From NCBI GenBank assembly GCA_028289725.1, contig JANQOH010000396.1:1-59835 (forward strand): a stretch of 59,835 nucleotides of DNA, given 5' to 3'. This DNA is from Alphaproteobacteria bacterium. GTDB taxonomy: Bacteria; Pseudomonadota; Alphaproteobacteria; UBA7887. Under the pieces are notes generated by a model that saw only the letters and a list, made by a program, of their open reading frames with translations, had not been told where the DNA came from and searched no databases. Each line of letters starts with the position of its first letter. The first letter of the stretch is position 1. A program made the translations under genes and the position numbers. Shown in pieces: positions 34,080 through 42,674 of this stretch.

Positions 34080-35777
34080 TTACAGGCCGAACGTCACCAT
34101 GATGCTCGAGTGATTGATCGGATTGTCATCCGGTGCCGAACCGAAGAGCGGCAAACCGCCGAGGGCAAACGTGATGTATTGTTGGCCGTCGACCAAATAG
34201 GTCGATGCCCCCGAATGCGACGTGGAGTTGGTGTTGAACGTGTACAACGTTTCACCCGTAGTCGCATTGGCCACCGTCACCAAGCCGCCTTGAGTCGCGA
34301 AAATGGTCAGGTTGCCTGCGGTGGTCAACATACCGCCGGCATCGCCATCACGCGATTCGCCGATCCGCCAAACTTCTGCCCCAGACTTGAGATCGTGCGC
34401 CGAGTTGACCTGTGAGCCACCGGCCATAATCTCGAATGTCGCGCCGAGATTTTGGACATTGCTGGTCACTTGGACTTTCTCGAGCACGTAGCTCATCCTG
34501 TTTTCACGACGCGGCAGATAGACCATCCCGGTGTCTGGGTTGAGTGCCGACGGAGACAGGTTCACCGAACCAAGAAGGCTCGGCCAGATCTCGACGGTCT
34601 CGCCCTCAGGTGGAATTGGCGTATCCCAGATCGGGTTGCCATCGGCGTCATAGCCCTTGGCCCAGTTGATCTTATCCGCGTGCTGCGGCGCTTGGAGAAA
34701 CTCGCCCGTGGCCGCATCGAGATAATGGGTGTAACCAGTCTTGTTTGGCTGAACGATCGTCCGCCGACCATCGATCGTGGCAAGCATCGGTGTTTGAGGC
34801 GTATCGTAATCCCACGGATCGCCCGGCACCGCCGTGTAGCGCCACTTCACTTCACCGGTCTCAATGTCCACGGCCGCGATCGCCGCCGCGCCTTCGTTGC
34901 GCATGCCGCCGGCACCGGCGCCGTCGCGTTCGGTGTACGGGTTCCATGGATACGCGTTTGCGGTCCCCGTGAAGTACAAATTGAGCTCAGGGTCGTACGA
35001 GCCGATGATCCAAGGGCCGGCACCGCCATATTCGCGGCTATCGCCCGGCCACGTATCGCCGCCTGGCTCATCCGGACCTGGGATCATGTTGGCGGCCCAA
35101 AGCTGTTCGCCGGTCTCAAGATCGTGACCATGGACGTAACCCTGGAGGCCGCCTGTATCGGTCGCGTTCATCGGAACGATCAGGGCACCCGGCACAACCA
35201 TTGGTCCTGAGGTGCAGAAATACCCGTTTGAATCGTCGGCTTGTTCGAAATCCTTCGGATACGGCCGATCGATTTTGTGAGTAAAGATCTCATCGCCGGA
35301 CTTGGCGTTGAGCGCGACGATCGTGCACTCATTGGTCACGAAGTAAACATTGTCGCCGCCGAGCGCGACGCCTTTGTGCTTACCGGTGAAGAAAGGCACA
35401 AACTGGCCGCCCCAGTCTTCCGGCAATTCCCACTCATACTTCCAAATGCGAGAGCCCGAACGGGCATCTACCGCGTGCACCATATTGTCCTGCGGCAAAT
35501 ACAAGATGCCGTCGGAATAAAGCGGTGTCGCTTGCGCGTCGGTCTCGCCGCCGATCGAATAGATCCATTTGACGTTCAAATCACCGGCATTGTTCGGGTT
35601 CAACTGCGTCAACGTGCTGTAACGCGTGCCGTCCCAATTGCCGTTGATATGAAGCCATTCGCCGCCCGCGGGCCGTGCCAGATCTTCATCCGACACAAAA
35701 GCCTGCGCCGCCGTCGACGCCAACACCAGCGCCGAGGCGGCCGCGAGCAATCCAGTGATTCTGGTAACGCTCATCAA
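34080..35777 (-). CDS. PQQ-dependent alcohol-dehydrogenase-like quinoprotein
   Basis: 565 residues with a signal peptide (cleavage near AAQA, 26) and an eight-bladed propeller with tryptophan-docking repeats (ATGEFLQA, DLETGEQLW, DIETGEVKW). TGTANAYPWNP supplies the metal-ligand Asn274; PWDYD holds the catalytic Asp323 and an extra acidic Asp325 as in lanthanide-type enzymes. Two family features look absent: the vicinal disulfide Cys-Cys position reads FF (129-130), and the metal-ligand Glu position reads NATDTGG. It would oxidise an alcohol or polyol in the periplasm and pass electrons to the downstream cytochrome. PQQ synthesis genes are not in the window. Confidence 0.85.
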   Translation of the reverse strand: MMSVTRITGLLAAASALVLASTAAQAFVSDEDLARPAGGEWLHINGNWDGTRYSTLTQLNPNNAGDLNVKWIYSIGGETDAQATPLYSDGILYLPQDNMVHAVDARSGSRIWKYEWELPEDWGGQFVPFFTGKHKGVALGGDNVYFVTNECTIVALNAKSGDEIFTHKIDRPYPKDFEQADDSNGYFCTSGPMVVPGALIVPMNATDTGGLQGYVHGHDLETGEQLWAANMIPGPDEPGGDTWPGDSREYGGAGPWIIGSYDPELNLYFTGTANAYPWNPYTERDGAGAGGMRNEGAAAIAAVDIETGEVKWRYTAVPGDPWDYDTPQTPMLATIDGRRTIVQPNKTGYTHYLDAATGEFLQAPQHADKINWAKGYDADGNPIWDTPIPPEGETVEIWPSLLGSVNLSPSALNPDTGMVYLPRRENRMSYVLEKVQVTSNVQNLGATFEIMAGGSQVNSAHDLKSGAEVWRIGESRDGDAGGMLTTAGNLTIFATQGGLVTVANATTGETLYTFNTNSTSHSGASTYLVDGQQYITFALGGLPLFGSAPDDNPINHSSIMVTFGL

Positions 35778-36329
35778 CCCTTCCTCCCTTTATGAATTCT
35801 TATAACGCCCTGGACGTAGAAGGTTTTAAGTCCACGCGTTGTTCGAGCATCGCATCAAAACAGCCAAAAAGCAATCGACGGAGAATGGCGAAATTGCTGT
35901 GTTTTGAGCACATGCGGGCCGTCGGTCCGCATCAATACAACCGATAAACAACCACTAGAAAGTGCTTGGAATGGCTAACTTTTTGAAACGCCCTATCGGG
36001 CGAGCTCCAGCCGCGTTGTGACTAGGTTCGGTGAACCGACTTCGCGCCTGGATTGGGAGCCAGGTGCCCGAAGGAGCATCTTGTCTCACGCGGCCGAGCG
36101 CTGCGTCCGGTGTGGCACTTCGATTGACAAGGCTAGATATCGCTCTTAAGGTGCCGCGCCATAGACGATAGCATGCTATAAGTGTATGATTATTATATAG
36201 ATTTCAGAACAATGAAGGACTCGCCAAGTGCGCAGTGATATCTGTCACAGTAATGGGGGCTTTGATGTGAGTATTGGTGTCTATTTTATTGAGTAGGTAG
36301 CATTGGGCACGGGGAACGGGAAGCGCCAT
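35778..36329. promoter_or_regulatory. Large divergent intergenic region (PQQ dehydrogenase / channel operon)
   Basis: 552 bases, AT-rich toward both ends, with no convincing ORF. It contains a 21-bp dyad at 35912-35932 (ATGCGGGCC-GTC-GGTCCGCAT, one G-U pair if transcribed), a smaller GGTTC-GGT-GAACC dyad near 36030, and TTGACA-N17-TAAGGT starting near 36125, a possible weak sigma-70 promoter toward the channel operon. It should hold both promoters and at least one operator. No known riboswitch or RNA family was recognised. Confidence 0.4.
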
Positions 36330-37037
36330 ATGGGCGGACAGATGAACAATCCGAACGCGCTGCTGTACAAGTGGCTCGTGATCAATTCTTTCGCGGCCCT
36401 TCTGGTATACATCGCTTGGCTGCGCGATTGGATTAGCTTGGTCGTGGAAAGTGATGCAAGCTATCTGAGTATAGTAATAGGATTGGTTTTTCTCGTTTTC
36501 TGGCTGACGAGTTCTTTCCACATCTTTACCATTAACCGGGAAGTCGGCCTGTTTGCGAGTGGCGCGAAGTCGGGCGCGGCAGCGGATTATTTCGAGCGCC
36601 TGCGCCGCAAAGCCGCCAATCTGGCCGGCGCAAAACTTGATCAAGCCATGCTGGCCAGTGCGTTGCGCGCGCGCATGTTTATGCCGATACAAATTGTGGC
36701 CTATGTGGCCAATGTATTGATCCTGCTCGGATTGATTGGCACGGTCGTTGGCTTCGTGATCGCCGTGAATGGGCTTGGCGACAGTATCGCCGGCGGCACC
36801 AATATCGAGCGTGTTCAAGGTGTGCTCGGTCAGATTGTGAACGGCATGGGCGTCGCCCTGTTCACGACATTGGTGGGGGCGATCTTGGGCGGCCTTTGGC
36901 TCCAAATCCATTACCAAATGCTGATCCGCGCGGTCGGCGGCTTGGTGGTCGATATCGTTGAACGTGCCGACATTGACGTGATCCCTGAAATCTTGCGGTC
37001 CGCCGAGAATCCGGTGGCGCAGGCCGCGGCCGAATAG
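36330..37037 (+). CDS. MotA/TolQ/ExbB-like proton-channel membrane protein
   Basis: 235 residues from ATG 36330 (GGGAAG upstream); a TTG at 36303 is less likely. Four membrane helices are visible at about 11-30, 44-64, 122-145 and 168-192. The last two carry the family signature LGLIGTVVGFVIAV and MGVALFTTLVGAILGGLWLQ, as in the proton-conducting subunits of flagellar, Tol and TonB motors. A cytoplasmic loop of about 55 residues (ERLRRKAANLAG) separates the pairs. It is the first of four closely spaced genes; the next encodes an ExbD-like partner. The energised target is unknown. Confidence 0.83.
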   Translation: MGGQMNNPNALLYKWLVINSFAALLVYIAWLRDWISLVVESDASYLSIVIGLVFLVFWLTSSFHIFTINREVGLFASGAKSGAAADYFERLRRKAANLAGAKLDQAMLASALRARMFMPIQIVAYVANVLILLGLIGTVVGFVIAVNGLGDSIAGGTNIERVQGVLGQIVNGMGVALFTTLVGAILGGLWLQIHYQMLIRAVGGLVVDIVERADIDVIPEILRSAENPVAQAAAE

Positions 37038-37058
37038 GCTTGTATAGGGCGCGCGGCG

Positions 37059-37655
37059 GTGTCTGATTTCGACATTCTTGGCGGGCAGAACGAAGACCCT
37101 TCATCAATTGCGTTCCGCGATATCCTGTTTTTGATGGTGTTCAGCTTGGTGGTGGTGATCTTTCTCCTCACCTTCCTGATCAATCCCGTTCCGAAGCCCG
37201 ATGATGTGCCGCTCCGTACGCAGATTTTGATCGAGGCGACGTGGCCATCGGGCACAGCATATGACATCGACCTTTGGGGCATGGGGCCTGATGGTGTTCC
37301 TGTCGGCTGGGGCATCTACGAAGCGGGCCCAGCTCTAAACCTGGAGCGCGACGACCGGGGCAAAATCAACGACCTGTCCGAATTGAACTATGAGTGGATG
37401 TCGATCCGGACCCGTGATGCCGGCGAATACGTCATCAATATCCATCTGTACAATGAGTACAAGGAACCGCTGCCGGTTCCGGTTAAAGTCCGGGTGACCG
37501 GCAAGGGCGACATCGGCGAGATCTATGAAGCCGAGATCCTGATGGAACGCCGAAAGGAAGAGGTCACGGTGGTGCGCTTCCGCCTCGATGAAGATGGGAA
37601 GCTTGTCGATGACAGCATCCATAACTTGCACCGGTCCATCCTGACCGAGCGTTAG
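37059..37655 (+). CDS. ExbD/TolR-like single-pass protein with beta-rich periplasmic domain
   Basis: 198 residues from a GTG at 37059. A short cytoplasmic N-terminus leads through FRDILFLMVF (Asp21 at the membrane entry, as in ExbD/TolR/MotB) into one helix (22-42). The periplasmic part of about 150 residues contains ATWPSG, YDIDLWGMGPDG and IRTRDAGEYVINIHLYNEY, a beta-sandwich pattern seen in secreted DxDLW/PDG proteins and not the usual ExbD swap fold or an OmpA peptidoglycan domain. It pairs with the channel protein 21 bases upstream. Assignment as a stator partner is inferred from the Asp, topology and operon. Confidence 0.68.
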   Translation: MSDFDILGGQNEDPSSIAFRDILFLMVFSLVVVIFLLTFLINPVPKPDDVPLRTQILIEATWPSGTAYDIDLWGMGPDGVPVGWGIYEAGPALNLERDDRGKINDLSELNYEWMSIRTRDAGEYVINIHLYNEYKEPLPVPVKVRVTGKGDIGEIYEAEILMERRKEEVTVVRFRLDEDGKLVDDSIHNLHRSILTER

Positions 37656-37663
37656 GCGGCGCG

Positions 37664-38119
37664 ATGTCGGAGCTGCTTGTCTTTATCATCGTCTACGCCC
37701 TGCACGCGGCGACCGTGTGCTTTTTGTTCGTGATGTTGTTCGTGCACGACGTCAGGCGCTGGTGGCTTAAAGCGGCCGCGCTGGCATTGGGACTCGGCGC
37801 GTTGATCTTGCCGCTGAACCTGGCGAATAAGACACTCGGATATCCCGACCCCTGGCCCTTGCCTGGCCGCTACGACGTTTTGGGTTGGGACGTTGATGAG
37901 TCGGGCGGCGCGCTGTTCTTGTTTGTCATGCGGCCCGACGGCTCGGAACCGTATCATTTGCGGGTGCCCTTCGAGCTTGGCATTGCGCTTAAACTCCAGG
38001 AAGTCGCGGAAGAGGTTAGTATCTACAAGCAAATCACCGTCGACATCTTTCCGGAGACGACAGAATACGGTCCGAAATATGCGTTCAACATTGAACGCGT
38101 CTTCAAGGACGATGAGTAG
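37664..38119 (+). CDS. Two-helix membrane protein, paralogue of the next gene
   Basis: 151 residues. Two N-terminal membrane helices (about 4-26 and 33-54) are followed by TLGYPDPWPLPGRY and a soluble periplasmic-side domain of about 90 residues (LFLFVMRPDGSEPYHLRVPF). The same layout and the signature TLG-x-P-x-P-x-P-x2-G-x-Y recur in the next gene. No known family recognised. It starts eight bases after the ExbD-like stop, so it belongs to that operon and likely to the same complex. Confidence 0.68.
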   Translation: MSELLVFIIVYALHAATVCFLFVMLFVHDVRRWWLKAAALALGLGALILPLNLANKTLGYPDPWPLPGRYDVLGWDVDESGGALFLFVMRPDGSEPYHLRVPFELGIALKLQEVAEEVSIYKQITVDIFPETTEYGPKYAFNIERVFKDDE

Positions 38120-38147
38120 GGCGCAATGCGGAAAGAGATAGGTCCAG

Positions 38148-38633
38148 ATGCCGTTTGATTTCGACACGCTGAATTGGGGAACGCTGCTGATCGCGCACGT
38201 CGTGTGCGTCGCTGTGGTTTTGGTCGCGATCTTCTATCGGCGGCGTTGGCTCAAACCGATTGCGGTTATCGCCGGTGCCGTCGCGCTGTGGCTGCCGCTT
38301 TTTGCGTTGCTCGACACACTGGGACTGCCGAACCCCTATCCACCGCACGGCGACTACCGCTTGATCTCTTCGAAGTACGATCAGGAGAGCGAAACCCTCT
38401 ACATGTTCGTCGACACCATGGGTCGCGATTTCACGCCGCGCGTATTCGGCATGTATTTCGATAAAAGCCGCTATGATCGATCGAACCAAAACGTCGATTA
38501 CAGCGCGGTCGTAATGCGGTTGGGCAACAATGCCGGTGGCGACTACGAAGTCGTTTATGTCGACTACGAACCGCCGGACCTTCTGAAAGACGGCATGATG
38601 CGGGGCTGGCAGGCGCCACGCGAGACGGACTAA
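38148..38633 (+). CDS. Two-helix membrane protein with TLGxPxPxPxxGxY signature
   Basis: 161 residues. Membrane helices at about 13-30 and 37-58 are followed by TLGLPNPYPPHGDY and a soluble domain (LISSKYDQESETLYMFVDTMG). It matches the preceding gene in topology, signature position and the following L-x-x-F-V strand, but the C-terminal thirds differ. It is the last gene of the four-gene channel operon, 28 bases after its paralogue. Unknown function; a periplasmic sensor or assembly subunit of the channel complex is a reasonable hypothesis. Confidence 0.68.
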   Translation: MPFDFDTLNWGTLLIAHVVCVAVVLVAIFYRRRWLKPIAVIAGAVALWLPLFALLDTLGLPNPYPPHGDYRLISSKYDQESETLYMFVDTMGRDFTPRVFGMYFDKSRYDRSNQNVDYSAVVMRLGNNAGGDYEVVYVDYEPPDLLKDGMMRGWQAPRETD

Positions 38634-38661
38634 AAAGACGGCCGGGAGAAGCTCCCGGCCG
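38632..38661 (-). terminator. Rho-independent terminator of the amidohydrolase gene
   Basis: A perfect 10-bp stem CGGCCGGGAG/CTCCCGGCCG (38639-38648 with 38652-38661) has a 3-base loop. On the minus strand it is followed by TCTTTTTAG. It lies 24 bases after the amidohydrolase stop and may also stall plus-strand transcripts. Confidence 0.8.
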
Positions 38662-38684
38662 CTCACGTTCAGACGTGTACGCCG

Positions 38685-40193
38685 CTAGACGGTGACACGC
38701 GGAATATAGCCATAGCTTGTATTGGTTCGCAGCGAGTCGAGTTCGCCGCGCGCCCGATACTCGTCTTTGATTTGTGCGAATTTGTCCTCGGTAAACCGGG
38801 GATAGTCCGCACGCAAATCGAGATTGTAGAGACGCGCCGAATTGAAGCCGAATATCTTGTTCTTCACCGCGCTGTTCGGTCCACCGAGCGCGGCGAAGCC
38901 ATATTTCTCCTGCATCTCTTCGGGGATCTCCAGACGACGCATGGCTTCGATCTGCCATTGCGGTGACCCGTGCAACACCGAGTCCGTGCCCCACACCACG
39001 TTGTCGGCGCTGAGGCCTTTGATCCACGTGCCCAACATGGCGGCCGCGAACCGTGGGTCTGCCACGCAGGTCGACGCAAAGCTCGTGCCCATCTCCGCGT
39101 AGACGTTGCTGACGCCAGCCTTCTCCGGCACCTCGGCAAGATCGCTCGCCCATTCGATGCGTCCGGTCTCGACGAACTCCTTATAGGGTTCGCCCGGCAC
39201 ATCCATCAAAGGCCGAAGGCAGCCGTGATAGATGACGAAGTTAATGTCGGGCCAGTCTTTCGCCGCTTTCAGCAAATCGCGCGGCGTTTGGTACTGCCAA
39301 ACATCCGGCCAGCTCGTCTCATAGTCCTTCGGCATCAAACCCTTGTGGATGCACATGGTGTTGATACCGGCCTTGAGCGCTTTTTCGTAGAACGGGTAAA
39401 TCAGCTCTTCGTCGTCGAGCCAGAACGGATATTTGGTCTCGGCGGTTAGCGGGTCGCCGATCGTGTACAGCTTCCAGCTCGCCGGCGGCCTTTCTTCGAG
39501 CGCCTTGTCGACTTCATCCATCCAACCCGGTTGACCTGGCCGCACGACGGCATGACCGAGCATGCGGGTCGATTCCGCGGTCGCGTTGACCATTTGTACC
39601 GCTTCCGCAATCGCTTCGTTGGTCAGGAACTCCCATGAGCTATCGTCAAACGGTGCGCCGGATAGCACCGAGACCGAGGTGTCGCTGTTGAGGTAGATCT
39701 CACGCACATAGTTTTCGAATTTGAGGTTGTACATCGTGACGGTTTCGGCATCGACGTCGCTACCCCAAATTTCAGATCCCGCCTTGATGAATCCCAAGAA
39801 ACCTTCTTGCGTATAGTTGTCGTGCACAAAATGAGTTTGCACATCGAATATGAACTGCCCCGCGGTTTTTGAGGCACGCTCGTCCGCGGCATCGTGGTTG
39901 GCGGCTTCGGCGACAGATACATCGAAGATGTCGCCATAGACTTCGTTCATAGCAAGAAATGCGGCCGCCATTCCTGAGCTCGTTTTCAGAAATGCGCGGC
40001 GATCCATGCCGCGTTTGCCGCCGTGCAGGTCCGCCAGCTCCTTAATGCGTTCCTCGACTTGCTTTTGCTGTCTTGACTGTGGCGGCGGATTGAACTCGCC
40101 GTTCGAGATCACTTGCGTTGGGATCGGTGAATGAAACGCGCTTTCGGCGGTTTCAACTTGTTGGAATTCTCGTTCGCTAAAAAAGGTCCCCAT
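38685..40193 (-). CDS. Tat-exported amidohydrolase-family protein
   Basis: 502 residues; GGGAGGTG before ATG 40193 supports this start. An unusual polar N-terminal extension of about 62 residues precedes a twin-arginine signal (MDRRAFLKTSSGMAAAFLAM), so the enzyme should be exported folded. The TIM-barrel amidohydrolase-2 domain follows. The usual first metal pair HxH reads QTH (DVQTHFVHD); later ligands are INTMCIHKG, FVIYHGC and VWGTDS. It could be a periplasmic lactonase, decarboxylase or hydrolase. Placed beside the PQQ dehydrogenase and channel operon, it may process the oxidised product. Reaction unknown. Confidence 0.82.
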   Translation of the reverse strand: MGTFFSEREFQQVETAESAFHSPIPTQVISNGEFNPPPQSRQQKQVEERIKELADLHGGKRGMDRRAFLKTSSGMAAAFLAMNEVYGDIFDVSVAEAANHDAADERASKTAGQFIFDVQTHFVHDNYTQEGFLGFIKAGSEIWGSDVDAETVTMYNLKFENYVREIYLNSDTSVSVLSGAPFDDSSWEFLTNEAIAEAVQMVNATAESTRMLGHAVVRPGQPGWMDEVDKALEERPPASWKLYTIGDPLTAETKYPFWLDDEELIYPFYEKALKAGINTMCIHKGLMPKDYETSWPDVWQYQTPRDLLKAAKDWPDINFVIYHGCLRPLMDVPGEPYKEFVETGRIEWASDLAEVPEKAGVSNVYAEMGTSFASTCVADPRFAAAMLGTWIKGLSADNVVWGTDSVLHGSPQWQIEAMRRLEIPEEMQEKYGFAALGGPNSAVKNKIFGFNSARLYNLDLRADYPRFTEDKFAQIKDEYRARGELDSLRTNTSYGYIPRVTV

Positions 40194-40394
40194 AGAACAC
40201 CTCCCGATGTTTGAACCTCGCCAATTGCGAAACGTCCGCGAAGCGATCCATGCGGATCGCGTCGCCGGGTAGTCCGGATTGTCGTCGTTTCAGGTGCGGA
40301 GCGCCCTCTTCTTTCGCGCCGAGGCGTCTCCCGGTGAAAAAGTTTAGCGAGCAAAGTTGCGCAGATCAAACGCGCGACGACCGACTACCTACGA

Positions 40395-41546
40395 TTATGC
40401 GGACAAGGCTTGATCAAAATCAGCGATCAGTTCGTCGGCGTCCTCAAGCCCAATGGAGCATCGGATTAACCCGTCGGTTATGCCCAGAGCTTCTCGTTCC
40501 TCTGGCGCGAGACCGGCGTGCGAAGTGGTCGTCGGACGCGTCACGACAGTTTCGGGCCCGCCGAGACTAGGCGCAATGAGCGGAATCTTAAGGCGGGAAA
40601 AAAACTCTTCGGCCGCATCGGCGCCGCCGTCGATTTCGAAGGCGATCATGCCGCTCAAGCCATCGAGCAATTGCGTAGCGCGTGCATGGTCCGGATGGCT
40701 TTTCAGGCCCGGGTGGCTGACCCGCGCAATTTTTGGGTGGCCTTCCAGAAATTTGGCGACCTTCAAGGAGCTTTCATTGTGTTGCCGAACGCGCAAGGCA
40801 AGCGTGTTGACGCCACGGTTCACCAAAAATGCCGCGTGTGGGTCGAGCGCGCCGCCAAGACTCAACAAAGTACGGCGTATTTTCTCGACCGGCTCTGCCT
40901 GTCCGATCACCGCGCCCGCCACGACATCGGAGTGGCCGTTCAAATATTTGGTCATGCTGTGGAGCGAAAGGTCGTAGCCGAATTCAGGCGGCCGGAAATT
41001 GATCGGCGATGCAAAGGTATTGTCGATCACTGCGATGAGCCCGTGCTGCCGGCAAAACGCAATTACAGCTTCATGGTCGGGTACACGGAGCAAGGGGTTG
41101 GTGATGGTTTCGACGTACACCGCCTTGGTGTTGGGCCGCAGCAATTGGGGCCAAGTCTCGGGCTGATTGCCGTCAAACATGGTGTGGCTAATGTCCAATG
41201 ACGGCAGCAACCCAGTGATTAGCTCGTGCGACCCCCCATACAGGCTGTCGAGAGACAGCAAGTGATCGCCGGCGCGCAAAAGGGTCAGCAAGGTCGCGGA
41301 AATCGCCGCCATGCCGCTACCTGTGACGACCGCGGCTTCGCCACCTTCCAATGCGGCGAGCTTGTCGGCCAAAGCGACCTGGTTTGGCGTATTGAAATAT
41401 CGGATGTACCGACTGCCGCGCGCGTCATCGGGGTCGATTTCGTACATCGCAGATTGGAAAATCGGTAGGCGCACCGCGCCGTCGATCCGCGGCTCCCCCG
41501 CATGAACCAATTTGGTCTCTATTGCTTGGTATTTGTTGTCGGTCAT
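40395..41546 (-). CDS. Cystathionine gamma-synthase/beta-lyase-family PLP enzyme
   Basis: 383 residues of the Cys/Met-metabolism fold. PLP lysine Lys200 is in HSMTKYLNGHSDVVAG. YFNTPNQVALADKLAALEGG, SLYGGSHE (phosphate loop) and the Asp in IAVIDNTFASP match the family. The C-terminal GGPETVVTRPTTTSHAG is the substrate-carboxylate Arg region. It may be cystathionine beta-lyase, gamma-lyase, methionine gamma-lyase or O-acetylhomoserine sulfhydrylase; motifs alone do not decide. It stands alone, with a 200-base gap to the amidohydrolase gene and no met genes nearby apart from the distant mtnA. Confidence 0.88.
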   Translation of the reverse strand: MTDNKYQAIETKLVHAGEPRIDGAVRLPIFQSAMYEIDPDDARGSRYIRYFNTPNQVALADKLAALEGGEAAVVTGSGMAAISATLLTLLRAGDHLLSLDSLYGGSHELITGLLPSLDISHTMFDGNQPETWPQLLRPNTKAVYVETITNPLLRVPDHEAVIAFCRQHGLIAVIDNTFASPINFRPPEFGYDLSLHSMTKYLNGHSDVVAGAVIGQAEPVEKIRRTLLSLGGALDPHAAFLVNRGVNTLALRVRQHNESSLKVAKFLEGHPKIARVSHPGLKSHPDHARATQLLDGLSGMIAFEIDGGADAAEEFFSRLKIPLIAPSLGGPETVVTRPTTTSHAGLAPEEREALGITDGLIRCSIGLEDADELIADFDQALSA

Positions 41547-41639
41547 TGCCGCACCGTCGTTCGATTTTGGCCCCGTTTGGTGCCCATTGTATCATCGGGC
41601 CGCGGCCGGAGCCGCGATTCTCGATGCCTGATCATCGGT

Positions 41640-42674
41640 TCATTCGATGGCGCGAAGCAGGTCCAAAGCTTGTTCCAGGAGTTCGATGCGCTGCACCTCG
41701 GTGTCGACGTCCATGCGAAGTGTCAGCCCGGTGATGCCAGCCTCCCGATATTTCCGGAAACGCGCCTGGACCATGTCCGGCGTGCCGATGGCGCCAAACA
41801 AAGTGACCATTTCGTCGGGCACGCGTTTTGCCGCCTCGTCGTGTTTTCGGTCGAGCCACAATCGTTGTATGGCCTTGGCATCATCCATGAAGCCGGCGCG
41901 TTGGAACGCATCGTTGTAGAAATTGGTTCTCGCCGATCCCATCGCGCCCATCTGAAACGCGACATTCGGTTTGCGTGCATCAATCAGTTCTTCAACATTT
42001 TCGCCGATCGCGATTGAACAGGCGACATTTAGCGCAATGTCCTCGAGATTGCGCCCCGCGGCTTCGGCACCTTTTCGAATGTGGTCAAGGTGGGCGTCCG
42101 GGAAATCGGGCGAAAAAGATGTGCCGAGCCATCCGTCGGCCGCCGCTCCCGTATATTCGAGGGATTTCGGCGCCAGCGTTGCCAAGTAGATTGGAATGTC
42201 GATCGGCCTGTGATCGAGCCGGATCGCCTTTCCCTCGCCACCCGGCCGCGGCAATACGTGATATTTGCCCTGATACGCGATTTTGTCGCCGCGAAATCCC
42301 ATGCGTACGATGTCGACGGTCTCGCGCATCCGCGTCAGAGGTCCCTGATACGCAACGCCGTGGAGGCCCTCGACAACCTGTGGTCCGCTGGCGCCTAGTC
42401 CGAGGATGAAGCGGCCGCTCGAAAGTTCATTCAATGACAAGGCGGTCATGGCGGTCATCGAAGGCGTGCGTGCGCTGATCTGCATGATGCCGGTTCCGAG
42501 CATGATCTGCTCGGTTTGTCCGGCGATATAGGCGAGCGACGTGACGGCGTCCTGGCCCCATGCCTCGGCCGACCATACGTGGTCGACACCAAGCCGCTCG
42601 GCCTGTCGGACAAATTCTACCGTGCCACGAATGTCCTTGTGGTCGTAGCCGCCAATCGCGATCGAAGTCTTCAT
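41640..42674 (-). CDS. LLM-class (luciferase-like) flavin/F420-dependent oxidoreductase
   Basis: 344 residues from ATG 42674 with AGGA upstream; a frame extension to 42716 is rejected. Bacterial luciferase barrel features are LGVDHVWSAEAWGQDA, IMLGTGIMQISARTPSM, LSSGRFILGLGASGPQVVEG and ATLAPKSLEYTGAAADGWLG, close to F420-dependent methylene-tetrahydromethanopterin-reductase-like members. It could reduce or mono-oxygenate a ketone or nitrogen compound using FMN or F420. The gap to the convergent or divergent neighbours is short, and no partner flavin reductase is adjacent. Confidence 0.86.
   Translation of the reverse strand: MKTSIAIGGYDHKDIRGTVEFVRQAERLGVDHVWSAEAWGQDAVTSLAYIAGQTEQIMLGTGIMQISARTPSMTAMTALSLNELSSGRFILGLGASGPQVVEGLHGVAYQGPLTRMRETVDIVRMGFRGDKIAYQGKYHVLPRPGGEGKAIRLDHRPIDIPIYLATLAPKSLEYTGAAADGWLGTSFSPDFPDAHLDHIRKGAEAAGRNLEDIALNVACSIAIGENVEELIDARKPNVAFQMGAMGSARTNFYNDAFQRAGFMDDAKAIQRLWLDRKHDEAAKRVPDEMVTLFGAIGTPDMVQARFRKYREAGITGLTLRMDVDTEVQRIELLEQALDLLRAIE

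Noticed and set aside
34803..34811. DYD motif taken alone as proof of lanthanide dependence.
   Set aside because: Other metal-site positions in the same protein deviate from the family, so the metal cannot be stated from this motif only.
36000..36110. Structured-looking GC-rich stretch upstream of the channel operon considered as SRP RNA or a riboswitch.
   Set aside because: It lacks the conserved SRP loop and no riboswitch core I know could be matched; only small hairpins are present.
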